From positions 1-34,500 of the forward strand of contig CAYNWH010000009.1 of assembly GCA_964400885.1 (NCBI GenBank): a DNA stretch of 34,500 nt, in the 5' to 3' direction. This DNA is from CAYNWH01 sp964400885 (GTDB taxonomy: Bacteria; Patescibacteriota; Patescibacteriia; CAIXNZ01). Position numbers and translations under genes: made by a program. Numbering within the stretch: the stretch's first letter is position 1; each line of letters starts with the position of its first letter. Under the pieces are notes generated by a model. The model was not told where the DNA came from. It did no database searches and saw only the letters and a program-made list of their open reading frames with translations. This document shows positions 21,880 through 29,162 of the stretch, piece by piece.

Positions 21880-23139
21880 TTATTTAACAAAAGTTAAGGC
21901 CTGGCCTTTTTTATCACCGCGACCGGTTCTGCCAATACGATGAATATAATCATCATAAGTCTGAGGAATAGTATAATTTATAACATGAGTAATATCTTTA
22001 ATATCCAGTCCCCTAGCTGCCAGATCAGTCGCGACTAAAATATTAATTTTATTATCGCGAAATAAAGACAAAGCTTTTTGGCGCTGATGCTGCCTTTTAT
22101 CGCCGTGAATTGAAGCGGCTCTAAACCGATTATGATTTAAATCATTAGACAGCCTTTCTACATCTCTTTTTGTTTCACTGAATATTAAAACTTTTTTGCA
22201 TCCCGGCTGAACCAAAACATTTTTTAGGGCATCAAATTTCAATGAATTATCTCTATACCTGATAATATCCTGATCAACATTATCAGCTGTTTTGCCTGAC
22301 TGAATATCAATAGTAATTGGTTCGCATAAAAATTGTTTAACCAGCTGTTTAATGCTGCTTGGCAAAGTGGCTGAGAAAAAAAGAGTTTGCCTTGGTGAGC
22401 GCGTCTGCTTTAAAAGTTCGGTAATAGGTTTTATAAACCCCATATCAAGCATACGGTCAACTTCATCTAAAACAACATTGTTAAAAAATTGCAATTTAAG
22501 TGCCTTACGATCAACCAAATCTTTTAATCGTCCAGGCGTGCCAATAACAATCTGTGGATTTCGTTTTAGGCTATGCAGCTGCTTAGAAACAGGCGCACCG
22601 CCAATAACAACAGAAGAATATATTTGCATGCCTTGCGCAAATTGCCGCAAATCATTATCTATTTGCAAAGCCAATTCACGAGTTGGTGCGATGATTAAAG
22701 CTTTTTGCGATTTATCATGATAAATTTTATTGATCAAAGGCAATAAAAATACACCAGTTTTACCTGTGCCCGTATTAGCTAAGCCCACCACATCTTTATT
22801 ATTCAAAATATAAGGAATGGCCTGATCCTGAATAGGAGTCGGTGTAACAAATTTTAATCTGCCTAAATTCTCCTGCAACTTGGCGCAAAATTTAAAATCA
22901 GCAAATGCATGCTTAATAGCAATGACTACTAAATTTTTTATGGCCGAAGATTTTCTGACAAACCGCGAAACATCTATTGTTTGCTGTTGTCTATTCCGTT
23001 TATTGCCGTAATTTCTTTTTCTGCGCCCGCCTGAAGATTGAGAAAATTTATTATAAGGCTTGTTTCTTTTATAACCTGAAAATGTCGAACCGCCAGATTG
23101 CCGGCTAGATCTGCTTTTTGATCTTTGATTATTGTACAT
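21880..23139 (-). CDS. DEAD-box ATP-dependent RNA helicase
   Basis: The 419-aa protein has a basic, Arg/Ser/Gly-rich disordered N terminus (about residues 1-70) and then a complete helicase core. The core has Q motif PTPIQDQA, motif I ANTGTGKTG, Ia PTRELALQI, GG, Ib TPGRLKDL, motif II as DEVD (LDEVDRMLDMGF), motif III SAT, motif IV LIFSETKRD, motif V ATDLAARGLDI and motif VI HRIGRTGRG. It unwinds RNA in the cytoplasm, most likely in ribosome assembly or mRNA turnover. The second residue of motif II after Glu is Val in place of the usual Ala, a variant I would expect to be tolerated. The 3' end overlaps the open frame of the YwbE-like gene. It has its own promoter and a structured leader of about 220 nt (23140-23362). 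Confidence 0.94.
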   Translation of the reverse strand: MYNNQRSKSRSSRQSGGSTFSGYKRNKPYNKFSQSSGGRRKRNYGNKRNRQQQTIDVSRFVRKSSAIKNLVVIAIKHAFADFKFCAKLQENLGRLKFVTPTPIQDQAIPYILNNKDVVGLANTGTGKTGVFLLPLINKIYHDKSQKALIIAPTRELALQIDNDLRQFAQGMQIYSSVVIGGAPVSKQLHSLKRNPQIVIGTPGRLKDLVDRKALKLQFFNNVVLDEVDRMLDMGFIKPITELLKQTRSPRQTLFFSATLPSSIKQLVKQFLCEPITIDIQSGKTADNVDQDIIRYRDNSLKFDALKNVLVQPGCKKVLIFSETKRDVERLSNDLNHNRFRAASIHGDKRQHQRQKALSLFRDNKINILVATDLAARGLDIKDITHVINYTIPQTYDDYIHRIGRTGRGDKKGQALTFVK

Positions 23140-23362
23140 AGATTAGATTTATAAACACCAATATTAAAAAAGATGTTTAATGGTAATTAAGACATTTCTC
23201 ATTGTAGTATAGAATCTTGAAATGTTAATTACCTATGAGAGGCCATTACTTTCTTCAGCCGATGGCTGATTCGCCCGCTTTGCACGAGATAAAACTCTAG
23301 CGAAAATCTATATAACAATAAAATTGAAATGAAGCTGTCCCCAAGAAAGACTTTGGGAATAA
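23140..23362 (-). promoter_or_regulatory. Structured 5' leader of the DEAD-box gene, possible attenuator
   Basis: About 220 nt lie between the predicted start of transcription and the ATG, with no open frame. Several hairpins can form, for example TCAGCC/GGCTGA. Near the end, 23219-23233 and 23182-23198 (GGTAATTAACATTTC with GAAATGTCTTAATTACC) make a 15-pair stem with a two-base bulge. The same 3' arm can instead pair downstream, ATGTcTTAAT with ATTAAACAT (23173-23195), forming a short AU-rich hairpin followed by C and six T, which looks like a weak intrinsic terminator 26 nt before the gene. The two are mutually exclusive. Confidence 0.5.
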
Positions 23363-23368
23363 TATTTA

Positions 23369-23397
23369 ATTATAGCAGATAACCATCTTTTAGTCAA
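23369..23397 (-). promoter_or_regulatory. Promoter for the DEAD-box helicase leader
   Basis: On the minus strand TTGACT, 17 nt, TATAAT, placed directly after the typA stop codon. It makes the helicase independent of typA and gives a long leader. Confidence 0.82.
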
Positions 23398-23399
23398 AC

Positions 23400-25184
23400 C
23401 TAAACCGCTCGGCGAGCTCTGCGCCTGTCATTATCTGTCAAAAGCTGTTTACGCAAACGAATTGATTTTGGCGTTATTTCCAGATATTCATCTTCAGCCA
23501 TTACTTCCAAACCTTTTTCCAAAGTAAGCTCTCTTGGCGGTATTAAAATTATTGCATCATCAGAACCGGCGGCGCGCATATTGGTTAAATGTTTACCTTT
23601 AACAGGATTAACTGTCATATCCATGCCTTTGGCAGTATTGCCAATCACCATACCTTCATAAACTTCTGTATTGGCCGGGATATATAATTCACCCCTTTCC
23701 TGCAGATTAAATAAAGCAAATGCCAAAGCTTTTCCCTGTTCCATAGAAATCATTGAACCCAGTGTTTTTTTATTAATCTCGCCTACATAATTCTTAAAGC
23801 CAATCACCCGAGAATACATAATCCCTTCTCCGCTGGTATCTATTAGAAATTGATTCCTATAGCCTAAAAGCCCTCTGGTCGGAATTTCAAAAACAAATCT
23901 AATATAGCTATGTTCAGGCGTCATCTCTTTCATCACGCCTTTGCGCTTGGCTATTTTTTCAATCACCAAACCTGATAAATTTTCCGGCACATTAATAATT
24001 AATTCTTCAAAAGGCTCCTGTTTTTTACCGTTTTCTTCTTTAATAATGACCTGAGGTTGTGAAACTTGCAGCTCATAGCCTTCACGCCGCATATTTTCTA
24101 AAAGAATAGCAATGTGCAATTCTCCCCGGCCAAAAACTTTATAACGATCAATTAAAGAAAAATCAATTTTCAAACCCACATTAACTTCCAGTTCCCTTTC
24201 CAAACGTTCTTTGAGCTGGCTATTAGTGACATACTTGCCTTCTTTGCCGGCAAATGGAGAATTATTGACCAAAAACTGCAAAGAAATAGTCGGCTCATCA
24301 ACCTTAATAGCTGGCAAAGGCGCCTGGTCTTCATTGGCGCAAATTGTTTCGCCAATAAAAATATCAGGCAGTCCGGCAATCATAACTATATCACCGGCTT
24401 TTGCGCTCTCCACTTCTTTTTTTTCTATGCCATGAAAAGTATAAAGCTTCGTAACTTTGCCGCTATAAACTCCTCCATCAACTTTTTTAACTACTATTTT
24501 CTGGCCGTTAACAACTTGGCCTTGATAAATCCTGCCAATAGCCAATCTGCCCAGATAATTATCATAGCCCAAATTAAACGGCTGAAAAAGCAAAGGCTTA
24601 TTAGTCTGGCCTGAAGCAGCCGGCACTTTTTCCAAAATAGTATCTAAGAGAGGAGTTAAATCTTTAAATTCGTCATCTAAATTCTTTTTGGCTACGCCGT
24701 CCTTGCCAATCGCGTACAAGGTCGTAAAATTCAGCTGTTTATCATTAGCGCCCAAATCCATAAAAAGTTCTAAAACCAAATCATGAGCTCGTTTTACATT
24801 AGCGGCCGGTTTATCAATTTTATTTAAAACCACAATGGGTTCTAAGCCCAATTCCAATGATTTTTTTAAGACGAACTTAGTCTGAGGCATGGGACCTTCC
24901 TGCGCATCAACAATTAATAAAACCGAATCAATAGAACGCAAAACACGCTCAACTTCAGAACCAAAATCAGCATGGCCTGGCGTATCAACAATATTAATTT
25001 TTGTGCCTTTATAAAAAACAGAGGTATTCTTTGAATAGATAGTAATACCTCTTTCTTTTTCCAAATCATTGTTATCCATAGAAAAACCTTCTTCCACCAT
25101 ACCAGTCTGCCTCATTAAAGCATCAGTTAAAGTTGTTTTGCCGTGGTCAACATGGGCGATAATAGCAATATTTCTAATTTCCAT
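23400..25184 (-). CDS. typA: Translational GTPase TypA/BipA
   Basis: TypA is a ribosome-binding GTPase of the elongation-factor family that helps ribosome assembly and growth under stress or cold. The 594-aa protein has G1 AHVDHGKTTL, G2 within RGITIYS, G3 DTPGHADF, G4 NKIDK, a domain II barrel (LGYDNYLGRLAIGRIYQG), an EF-G-like domain (FGRGELHIAILLENMRREGY with SQPQVI) and the TypA-specific C-terminal domain (GEGIMYSRVIGF, NTAKGMDMTVNPVKGKHLTN). Length is typical. It has its own promoter upstream, and a DEAD-box helicase with related function (RNA and ribosome biogenesis) follows from a separate promoter. Confidence 0.97.
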   Translation of the reverse strand: MEIRNIAIIAHVDHGKTTLTDALMRQTGMVEEGFSMDNNDLEKERGITIYSKNTSVFYKGTKINIVDTPGHADFGSEVERVLRSIDSVLLIVDAQEGPMPQTKFVLKKSLELGLEPIVVLNKIDKPAANVKRAHDLVLELFMDLGANDKQLNFTTLYAIGKDGVAKKNLDDEFKDLTPLLDTILEKVPAASGQTNKPLLFQPFNLGYDNYLGRLAIGRIYQGQVVNGQKIVVKKVDGGVYSGKVTKLYTFHGIEKKEVESAKAGDIVMIAGLPDIFIGETICANEDQAPLPAIKVDEPTISLQFLVNNSPFAGKEGKYVTNSQLKERLERELEVNVGLKIDFSLIDRYKVFGRGELHIAILLENMRREGYELQVSQPQVIIKEENGKKQEPFEELIINVPENLSGLVIEKIAKRKGVMKEMTPEHSYIRFVFEIPTRGLLGYRNQFLIDTSGEGIMYSRVIGFKNYVGEINKKTLGSMISMEQGKALAFALFNLQERGELYIPANTEVYEGMVIGNTAKGMDMTVNPVKGKHLTNMRAAGSDDAIILIPPRELTLEKGLEVMAEDEYLEITPKSIRLRKQLLTDNDRRRARRAV

Positions 25185-25208
25185 ATTTTTAAAACATTAA
25201 TGAACTAA

Positions 25209-25238
25209 ACTATATCATAATTTTAACCTTTATGTCAA
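25209..25238 (-). promoter_or_regulatory. Promoter for typA
   Basis: On the minus strand TTGACA, 18 nt, TATAGT with an upstream TGA. It lies 25 nt before the typA ATG, so the leader is short (about 15-20 nt) and has no Shine-Dalgarno. Confidence 0.8.
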
Positions 25239-25248
25239 GATTTATGAT

Positions 25249-25283
25249 TAAAAAACTGCTCTGTTATTAGCAGCGCAGTTTCT
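25249..25283 (-). terminator. Terminator after the truncated paralogue
   Basis: On the minus strand AAACTGC pairs with GCAGTTT, with an inner GCT/AGC helix, and is followed by six T. It lies about 25 nt after the stop of the remnant at 25307-25432. Confidence 0.75.
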
Positions 25284-25306
25284 TTAGGCTTTTGCTGATC
25301 CGTAAT

Positions 25307-25432
25307 CTATAAAAGACCAAGATCATTCAGGATTTTGGTCCAGACGTCCTGAAACAATTCTTTCGGAATTCCGATATCCGGATGGCTATTGTTATGAACT
25401 CTTTCAGGAAAAATAATTACTAAGCAAAAATG
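25307..25432 (-). pseudogene. Truncated paralogue of the 129-aa orphan gene
   Basis: An open stretch of 41 codons with no usable ATG ends with HPDIGIPKELFQDVWTKILN and then DLGLL. The last part of the neighbouring 129-aa protein reads HGPGAGIRIPKEIIKPVWKK then VLKEC. The shared pattern G-I-x(0-2)-I-P-K-E-[IL]-x3-V-W-x-K-[IV]-L, at the same distance from the stop, shows they are homologous. Only the C-terminal quarter is left here, still followed by its own terminator. It reads as the relic of a tandem duplication or of a deletion that joined two copies. Confidence 0.7.
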
Positions 25433-25445
25433 CTACCAAATTAAA

Positions 25446-25472
25446 CCCCCGACGAGATGTCGGGGGCTATTT
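25446..25472 (-). terminator. Strong terminator of the 129-aa orphan gene
   Basis: CCCCCGAC pairs with GTCGGGGG across a five-base loop. The minus strand continues TTTAATTT; the plus-strand side has a run of seven T, so it may work in both directions. Confidence 0.8.
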
Positions 25473-25484
25473 TTTTAAGACAAA

Positions 25485-25874
25485 TCAGGCAGGATTGCAT
25501 TCTTTTAAGACTTTTTTCCATACTGGCTTAATAATTTCTTTTGGTATCCTTATGCCCGCACCAGGTCCATGAAGATTCGGATGAAGGAAAGATACCGATG
25601 GTTCTGGGGGTACCCTTTTGGGATAGACTTTTCTAAATTGTTTAAACACATCGCGTAAAGCCCCCTTTAAATTACCTTCTTTGCATGAAATTACAGATCT
25701 TCCACCAATAGCGGCTCCATCATTCAGATCTCTTTCTGCTATTCTTTTACTTTCAGGACAATCAAGGATAACATAAATCTTGTATTTACCATCATTAATC
25801 GTTTGCAAAACTTCTTGCAATGATTTTAACTGATCCTCTATTGCTTGACGCAAATATTGCTTCACCTTTGTCAT
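25485..25874 (-). CDS. 129-aa orphan protein
   Basis: The 129-aa soluble protein has a helical start (MTKVKQYLRQAIEDQLKSLQ), a strand and turn region YKIYVILDCPESKRIAERDL, a glycine-rich part GAAIGGRSVISC, a helix (LKGALRDVFKQFRKVYPKR) and a C-terminal stretch HPNLHGPGAGIRIPKEI. I do not recognise the family. The ribosome site GGGAGGG lies just before the ATG, unlike neighbouring core genes, and a strong terminator follows. A possible -35 TTGACT lies about 60 nt upstream, close to the opposing promoter of the exchanger gene. A fragment of a related gene lies downstream at 25307-25432, so this protein belongs to a family with at least two copies in this genome. Confidence 0.82.
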   Translation of the reverse strand: MTKVKQYLRQAIEDQLKSLQEVLQTINDGKYKIYVILDCPESKRIAERDLNDGAAIGGRSVISCKEGNLKGALRDVFKQFRKVYPKRVPPEPSVSFLHPNLHGPGAGIRIPKEIIKPVWKKVLKECNPA

Positions 25875-25944
25875 TGCCTACCCTCCCTTGCTTATATTTT
25901 ATATTAATCTAAATTAAACATTAATTTTAAATAAAGTCAAGACA

Positions 25945-25973
25945 TTAAACTTATCTATATTTTTTGTTATAAT
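25945..25973 (+). promoter_or_regulatory. Possible promoter of the cation exchanger gene
   Basis: TTAAAC, 17 nt, TATAAT. The -10 is perfect and the -35 weak. The leader of about 50 nt contains five 7-nt repeat units directly before the ATG. Confidence 0.5.
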
Positions 25974-26027
25974 AAGACTAATCCTAGAACTAATGTCTAA
26001 TTACCAATGACTAATTACTAATCAAAT

Positions 26028-26990
26028 ATGTTTTGGACTATTATTACTTACATTCTATTTGCCATCGGCTTTGTTATCTTAATTAAAGGCGCTGATCTTT
26101 TAGTTGACGGATCTTCTTCTATTGCTAAAAAATACGGCATTTCAAATTTTGTCATTGGCATCACCATCGTGGCTTTTGGCACTTCCATGCCAGAACTTTT
26201 AGTCAATATTTTTTCCAGCGCTCAGGGCGCATCTGATTTAGCCATTGCTAATATTATTGGCTCTAATATAACTAACATACTTTTAATTTTAGGCATCTCA
26301 GCTTTTATTTATCCTCTGACATTGGAAAAAGGCACAATTTGGAAAGCCATCCCTTTGAGCTTACTTGCCGCTTTTTTGGTTTTAATCTTAGCTAATGACC
26401 ATATAATCGAAGCCAGAACTTTTTCTGAATTAAGCAGGATTGATGGCCTGGTTTTAATTAGTTTTTTTATTATATTTCTTTACTATACTTTTGGCATCAG
26501 CAAAATACCAGAAGAAGGACAGCGAATAGAAACTTTGTCTATAAAAAAATCCGTAATTTTTATAATTCTCGGCCTTGGCGGCCTGCTCTTAGGCGCCAAA
26601 TGGATTGTTGATGGCGGCATATTTATTGCCCAGCAAATAGGCATTAGCCAGGCTTTAATTGGCTTAACTGTCGTGGCTATAGGCACTTCTTTGCCAGAAC
26701 TAGCCGCTTCCGCGGTGGCTGCCTATAAGAAAAAGGCAGATATTGCTGTTGGCAATGTCATTGGCTCAAATATTTTTAATATTTTCTGGGTTTTAGGCCT
26801 GAGCGCCATAATTAATCCTTTACGCTATAATATACAACTAAATAACGACATTATCTTTTTAATCTTTGTTTCAACTCTTTTATTTTTATTTATGTTTTTG
26901 GGCAAAAAACATGTGTTAGGCAGATGGCAAGGATTCACTTTTGTTGTCATTTATATTATTTATATTATTTATATTATTTTCCGCGGTTAA
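26028..26990 (+). CDS. CaCA-family cation/proton or Na+/Ca2+ exchanger (YrbG-like)
   Basis: The 320-aa inner-membrane protein has about ten membrane segments in two inverted halves, each with the alpha-repeat of the CaCA superfamily. The first repeat has VIGITIVAFGTSMPELLVNI and ANIIGSNITNILLILG; the second has LIGLTVVAIGTSLPELAASA and GNVIGSNIFNIFWVLG. The GTS-PEL glutamates form the ion site. The half-starts GADLLVDGSS and GAKWIVDGG are also typical. The family exchanges calcium or another cation for sodium or protons, but the ion is not readable from sequence. It is the only plus-strand gene of its neighbourhood. The last codons run into TTATATTAT microrepeats. There is no Shine-Dalgarno. 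Confidence 0.93.
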   Translation: MFWTIITYILFAIGFVILIKGADLLVDGSSSIAKKYGISNFVIGITIVAFGTSMPELLVNIFSSAQGASDLAIANIIGSNITNILLILGISAFIYPLTLEKGTIWKAIPLSLLAAFLVLILANDHIIEARTFSELSRIDGLVLISFFIIFLYYTFGISKIPEEGQRIETLSIKKSVIFIILGLGGLLLGAKWIVDGGIFIAQQIGISQALIGLTVVAIGTSLPELAASAVAAYKKKADIAVGNVIGSNIFNIFWVLGLSAIINPLRYNIQLNNDIIFLIFVSTLLFLFMFLGKKHVLGRWQGFTFVVIYIIYIIYIIFRG

Positions 26991-27012
26991 AATAAATATT
27001 ATAAAAAATAAT

Positions 27013-27046
27013 AAAAAAACAGCCCCGCAACGCGAGGACTGTTTTT
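27013..27046. terminator. Bidirectional terminator between the exchanger and rpmG
   Basis: AAAAAACAG and CTGTTTTTT form the outer stem with an imperfect GC-rich inner part (CCCCGC near GCGAGG). T runs occur on both strands, and it serves the convergent genes on either side. The rpmG stop codon touches it. Confidence 0.8.
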
Positions 27047-27201
27047 TATTTTGTTTCTTTATGTAGAGTATGCTTTTTACAATGCTTGCAGAATTTCTTT
27101 AATTCCAGTCTTTCCTTAATAGTCTTCTTATTCTTTTGAGAATAATAATTTGTTCTTTTACACACTGTACATTCTAATTTAATCAGATTTTCTTGTGACA
27201 T
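27046..27201 (-). CDS. rpmG: 50S ribosomal protein L33 (zinc-binding form)
   Basis: From the ATG at 27201 the frame gives a 51-aa basic protein: MSQENLIKLECTVCKRTNYY, then SQKNKKTIKERLELKKFCKH and CKKHTLHKETK. This is bacterial L33 of the C+ type with two CxxC pairs (CTVC, CKHC) that bind zinc; it contacts the tRNA exit site of the large subunit. It is of normal length. It lies upstream of nothing but a terminator and follows tRNA-Thr on the same strand, a common arrangement of L33 with tRNA genes. The leader has CTAATNA repeats and no Shine-Dalgarno. Confidence 0.95.
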   Translation of the reverse strand: MSQENLIKLECTVCKRTNYYSQKNKKTIKERLELKKFCKHCKKHTLHKETK

Positions 27202-27260
27202 AATATTTTTAGTAATTAGTTATTAGTTAATTGTTAAAAGTTAAATGTTAACAGTTGAAA

Positions 27261-27336
27261 TGGAGCCACCTGTCGGATTCGAACCGACGACCTACTGTTT
27301 ACAAGACAGTTGCTCTACCAGCTGAGCTAAGGTGGC
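27261..27336 (-). tRNA. tRNA-Thr (anticodon TGT), CCA end encoded
   Basis: On the minus strand the acceptor GCCACCT pairs with AGGTGGC. The anticodon stem ACTGT/ACAGT closes loop CTTGTAA with anticodon TGT. The T arm is GTCGG-TTCGAAT-CCGAC. CCA is encoded at 27261-27263. It reads ACA and related threonine codons. Confidence 0.96.
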
Positions 27337-27374
27337 AAATTACAAAATTTTGTTTTATTAAATATTCACCATTC

Positions 27375-27510
27375 TTAACAGGCCTGCCCTGAGCGAGCAG
27401 AGCGAGTCGAAGGGAGTCCAAACTTTTCATAGTCACTTCCTCACTTTGTTCGTCAGTAACTTCGCTTAAGGGTGTAAGACACACTGAGCCATTGAACATA
27501 GTTCAAGGCG
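27375..27510 (-). repeat. REP-like palindromic repeats between two tRNA genes
   Basis: The spacer between tRNA-Thr and tRNA-Tyr is built of inverted repeats. On the minus strand they include TTGAACTATGTTCAA, a pair GTTACTGACG ... GAGGAAGTGAC, and CCCTTCGACTCGCTCTGCTC followed by GCTCAGGG. These motifs are dispersed spacer elements in many Patescibacteria. A 66-codon frame through the segment is repeat-derived and not a gene. Confidence 0.7.
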
Positions 27511-27515
27511 AAGTG

Positions 27516-27598
27516 TGGGCCGGGGAGGGTTCGAACCTCCGAAGGCTTACGCCAGCAGATTTACAGTCTGCCCCATTTGACCACTTTGGTACCGACCC
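27516..27598 (-). tRNA. tRNA-Tyr (anticodon GTA)
   Basis: On the minus strand the acceptor GGGTCGG pairs with CCGGCCC. The anticodon stem GCAGA/TCTGC closes loop CTGTAAA with anticodon GTA. A long variable arm around GGCGTAAGCC marks the class II type, and the T arm is GGAGG-TTCGAAC-CCTCC. The CCA end is not encoded. With a G34 anticodon it is a queuosine target, relevant to the queH gene in this window. Confidence 0.95.
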
Positions 27599-27615
27599 TT
27601 AATAACCTTTAACAA

Positions 27616-27972
27616 TTAACTCTTAACAGTTAACTTTTTATAAAATCCACTTAATTGTTTAGCAATCTCTTCACAGCTAGGAATTATTTCTTTAAATTTT
27701 TTTTTGGAAATATTTCCATTTTCTAACATAATATCCAAGCAAGCATACAATTCATTAACTGAGCCTAAACAAATTTGCAAATATCTTGCGAATTCTTTAT
27801 CAGATTGCTTAGCTGAACCTTCAGCAATATTCAAAATAATAGACAAAGCTGCTCTTCTTATCTGATCCTTTAATGAAAAATCTCTTAAATCCACAGTGAT
27901 TTCCAAAATATTCTTATACAGGCCTTTAGCTTGATCATATACTGGAAACTCCAAAAATCTAAAAGTCTTCAT
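27616..27972 (-). CDS. Four-helix-bundle protein (23S rRNA IVS family)
   Basis: The 118-aa all-helical protein matches the family named after ORFs in 23S rRNA intervening sequences. Signatures are FPVYDQAKGLYKNILEITVD, FSLKDQIRRAALSIILNIAE followed by GSAKQSDKEF, LQICLGSVNELYACLDIMLE, and a final amphipathic helix. The family forms small bundles that oligomerise; its function is unknown, with a tie to RNA or mobile elements only suggested. Here it stands alone between tRNA-Tyr and tRNA-Thr(GGT), flanked on both sides by GTTAACN 7-nt repeats. The start is an ATG without Shine-Dalgarno. Confidence 0.9.
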   Translation of the reverse strand: MKTFRFLEFPVYDQAKGLYKNILEITVDLRDFSLKDQIRRAALSIILNIAEGSAKQSDKEFARYLQICLGSVNELYACLDIMLENGNISKKKFKEIIPSCEEIAKQLSGFYKKLTVKS

Positions 27973-28012
27973 AAAGTTAATTGTTAATTGTCAATGGTTA
28001 ACTGTTAATCTA

Positions 28013-28085
28013 AGCCGTTGTGGAGACTTGAACTCCAGACCTACTCCTTACCATGGAGTTGCTCTACCAACTGAGCTACAACGGC
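28013..28085 (-). tRNA. tRNA-Thr (anticodon GGT)
   Basis: On the minus strand the acceptor GCCGTTG pairs with CAACGGC. The anticodon stem ACTCC/GGAGT closes loop ATGGTAA with anticodon GGT, and the T arm is CTGGA-GTTCAAG-TCTCC (one mismatch). CCA is not encoded. It complements tRNA-Thr(TGT) at 27261. Confidence 0.93.
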
Positions 28086-28240
28086 AGAAAAGACTAATCA
28101 CCAAAACTTCTTGATGCGAAGTTGGTAGACCGTCCGTAAATTCTTAAAGCCTTAAAGCCGAAGCCCTGCCTGCGCAGGCCGTAGCCTGCTTCGGCAGGCG
28201 CAGGCCTGAGCGCAGCCGAAAGGTATAACGGCAGAAATAG
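28080..28240. repeat. Palindrome-rich element bounded by an 11-bp direct repeat
   Basis: AACGGCAGAAA at the 5' edge of tRNA-Thr (28080-28090) recurs at 28227-28237. Between them lie stacked GC-rich palindromes: CCTGCGCAGG (28169-28178), GCCTGC-TTCG-GCAGGC (28184-28199), and GCGCAGGCCTGAGCGCAG. The rest is unique sequence with no open frame. Confidence 0.65.
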
Positions 28241-28295
28241 ATTTAAATAAAAAAATCGGTTTCAAATCGATTAATCAAAAATTATTACAACTAAA

Positions 28296-29087
28296 TTAAA
28301 TTTCTTTTATATCTGCCTCAAAATCTTTGATTTTCTGATTCTCAGGATTAATTTCTTTCAGTTTAAGCAGAGCTTCCTTAGCACTGTCTCTATCTTTTAT
28401 TATTATACTTATTGTCACCAAAAGATCAAGGTACTTAGGATTATTCGGTGCAAGTATTAAAGCTTTTTCCAGATTTAAAATTGCCTGCTTGTAATCTTCT
28501 TGTTGTTTTAAAAGTTCAGCTAATTCGTAAAATGCTTTATCATTAGTCTTATCTAATTTTAAAATATGCTCAAAAGTCTGCCTGGCTTCATCATAATTTT
28601 TCTTTAAAAAATAGAGATTGCCTAGGCCGTGATAAGCTTCAATATTTTTAGCATCCAGCCCAATAACTTCTATATATTTTTTCTCAGCTTCCTCATACTG
28701 TTCTTTTTCCGTTAAATTATCTGCCTCCTGCAAAATATGATCAATATTCTTTTCAAAAGTTTCAAATTCTTCTTTTGTTACCAACTCTTCTTTTCTGGTC
28801 CTATTTTTATATTTTTCTTCTAGGTTCTTTAATTTTTCATTAACTGATCTGTATTTAAATTGCAAAAGATCAATTATTCTCTTAAAAAATGGCGATATTT
28901 TGCTGAAAATAAATTTTATTTTCCTTTGCAGACGCTCAGTCATAATTTTCTCTTTTGTCTCAGCAGTTTTTTCCTGCGGGATTTCACTGACATCAAAAGA
29001 AGCCAAGAGCGGCATTTTTCTTAGAATTATAGCTAGAATAATGCCTAAACAAAGCAAAATAATAATTAAAGCAATTATATTATACAT
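28296..29087 (-). CDS. Membrane-anchored TPR protein
   Basis: The 263-aa protein begins with one membrane helix (MYNIIALIIILLCLGIILAI) and a charged linker with coiled-coil character (about residues 45-125). A C-terminal TPR array of four or so repeats follows: EQYEEAEKKYIEVIGLDAKN, IEAYHGLGNLYFLKKNYDEA, KAFYELAELLKQQEDYKQAI and YLDLLVTISIIIKDRDSAKE. TPRs act as protein-binding scaffolds, so this is probably an inner-membrane assembly factor facing the cytoplasm; partners are unknown. It follows tpiA by about 75 nt on the same strand. Confidence 0.88.
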   Translation of the reverse strand: MYNIIALIIILLCLGIILAIILRKMPLLASFDVSEIPQEKTAETKEKIMTERLQRKIKFIFSKISPFFKRIIDLLQFKYRSVNEKLKNLEEKYKNRTRKEELVTKEEFETFEKNIDHILQEADNLTEKEQYEEAEKKYIEVIGLDAKNIEAYHGLGNLYFLKKNYDEARQTFEHILKLDKTNDKAFYELAELLKQQEDYKQAILNLEKALILAPNNPKYLDLLVTISIIIKDRDSAKEALLKLKEINPENQKIKDFEADIKEI

Positions 29088-29162
29088 TATTATTCAAATT
29101 AAATGTTATAAAATTTAAGAATTATAAAGTTTTAAACTTTTTAACTTTCTACTTTATACTGA

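Noticed and set aside
23140..23362. Known housekeeping RNA (RNase P, tmRNA, SRP or 6S RNA) in the helicase leader
   Set aside because: I could not find their hallmark conserved motifs; the position favours a cis leader.
27299..27499. 66-codon minus-strand frame between tRNA-Thr and tRNA-Tyr
   Set aside because: It runs through the tRNA-Thr gene and REP-like palindromes; the peptide is a translation of repeats and has no ribosome site.
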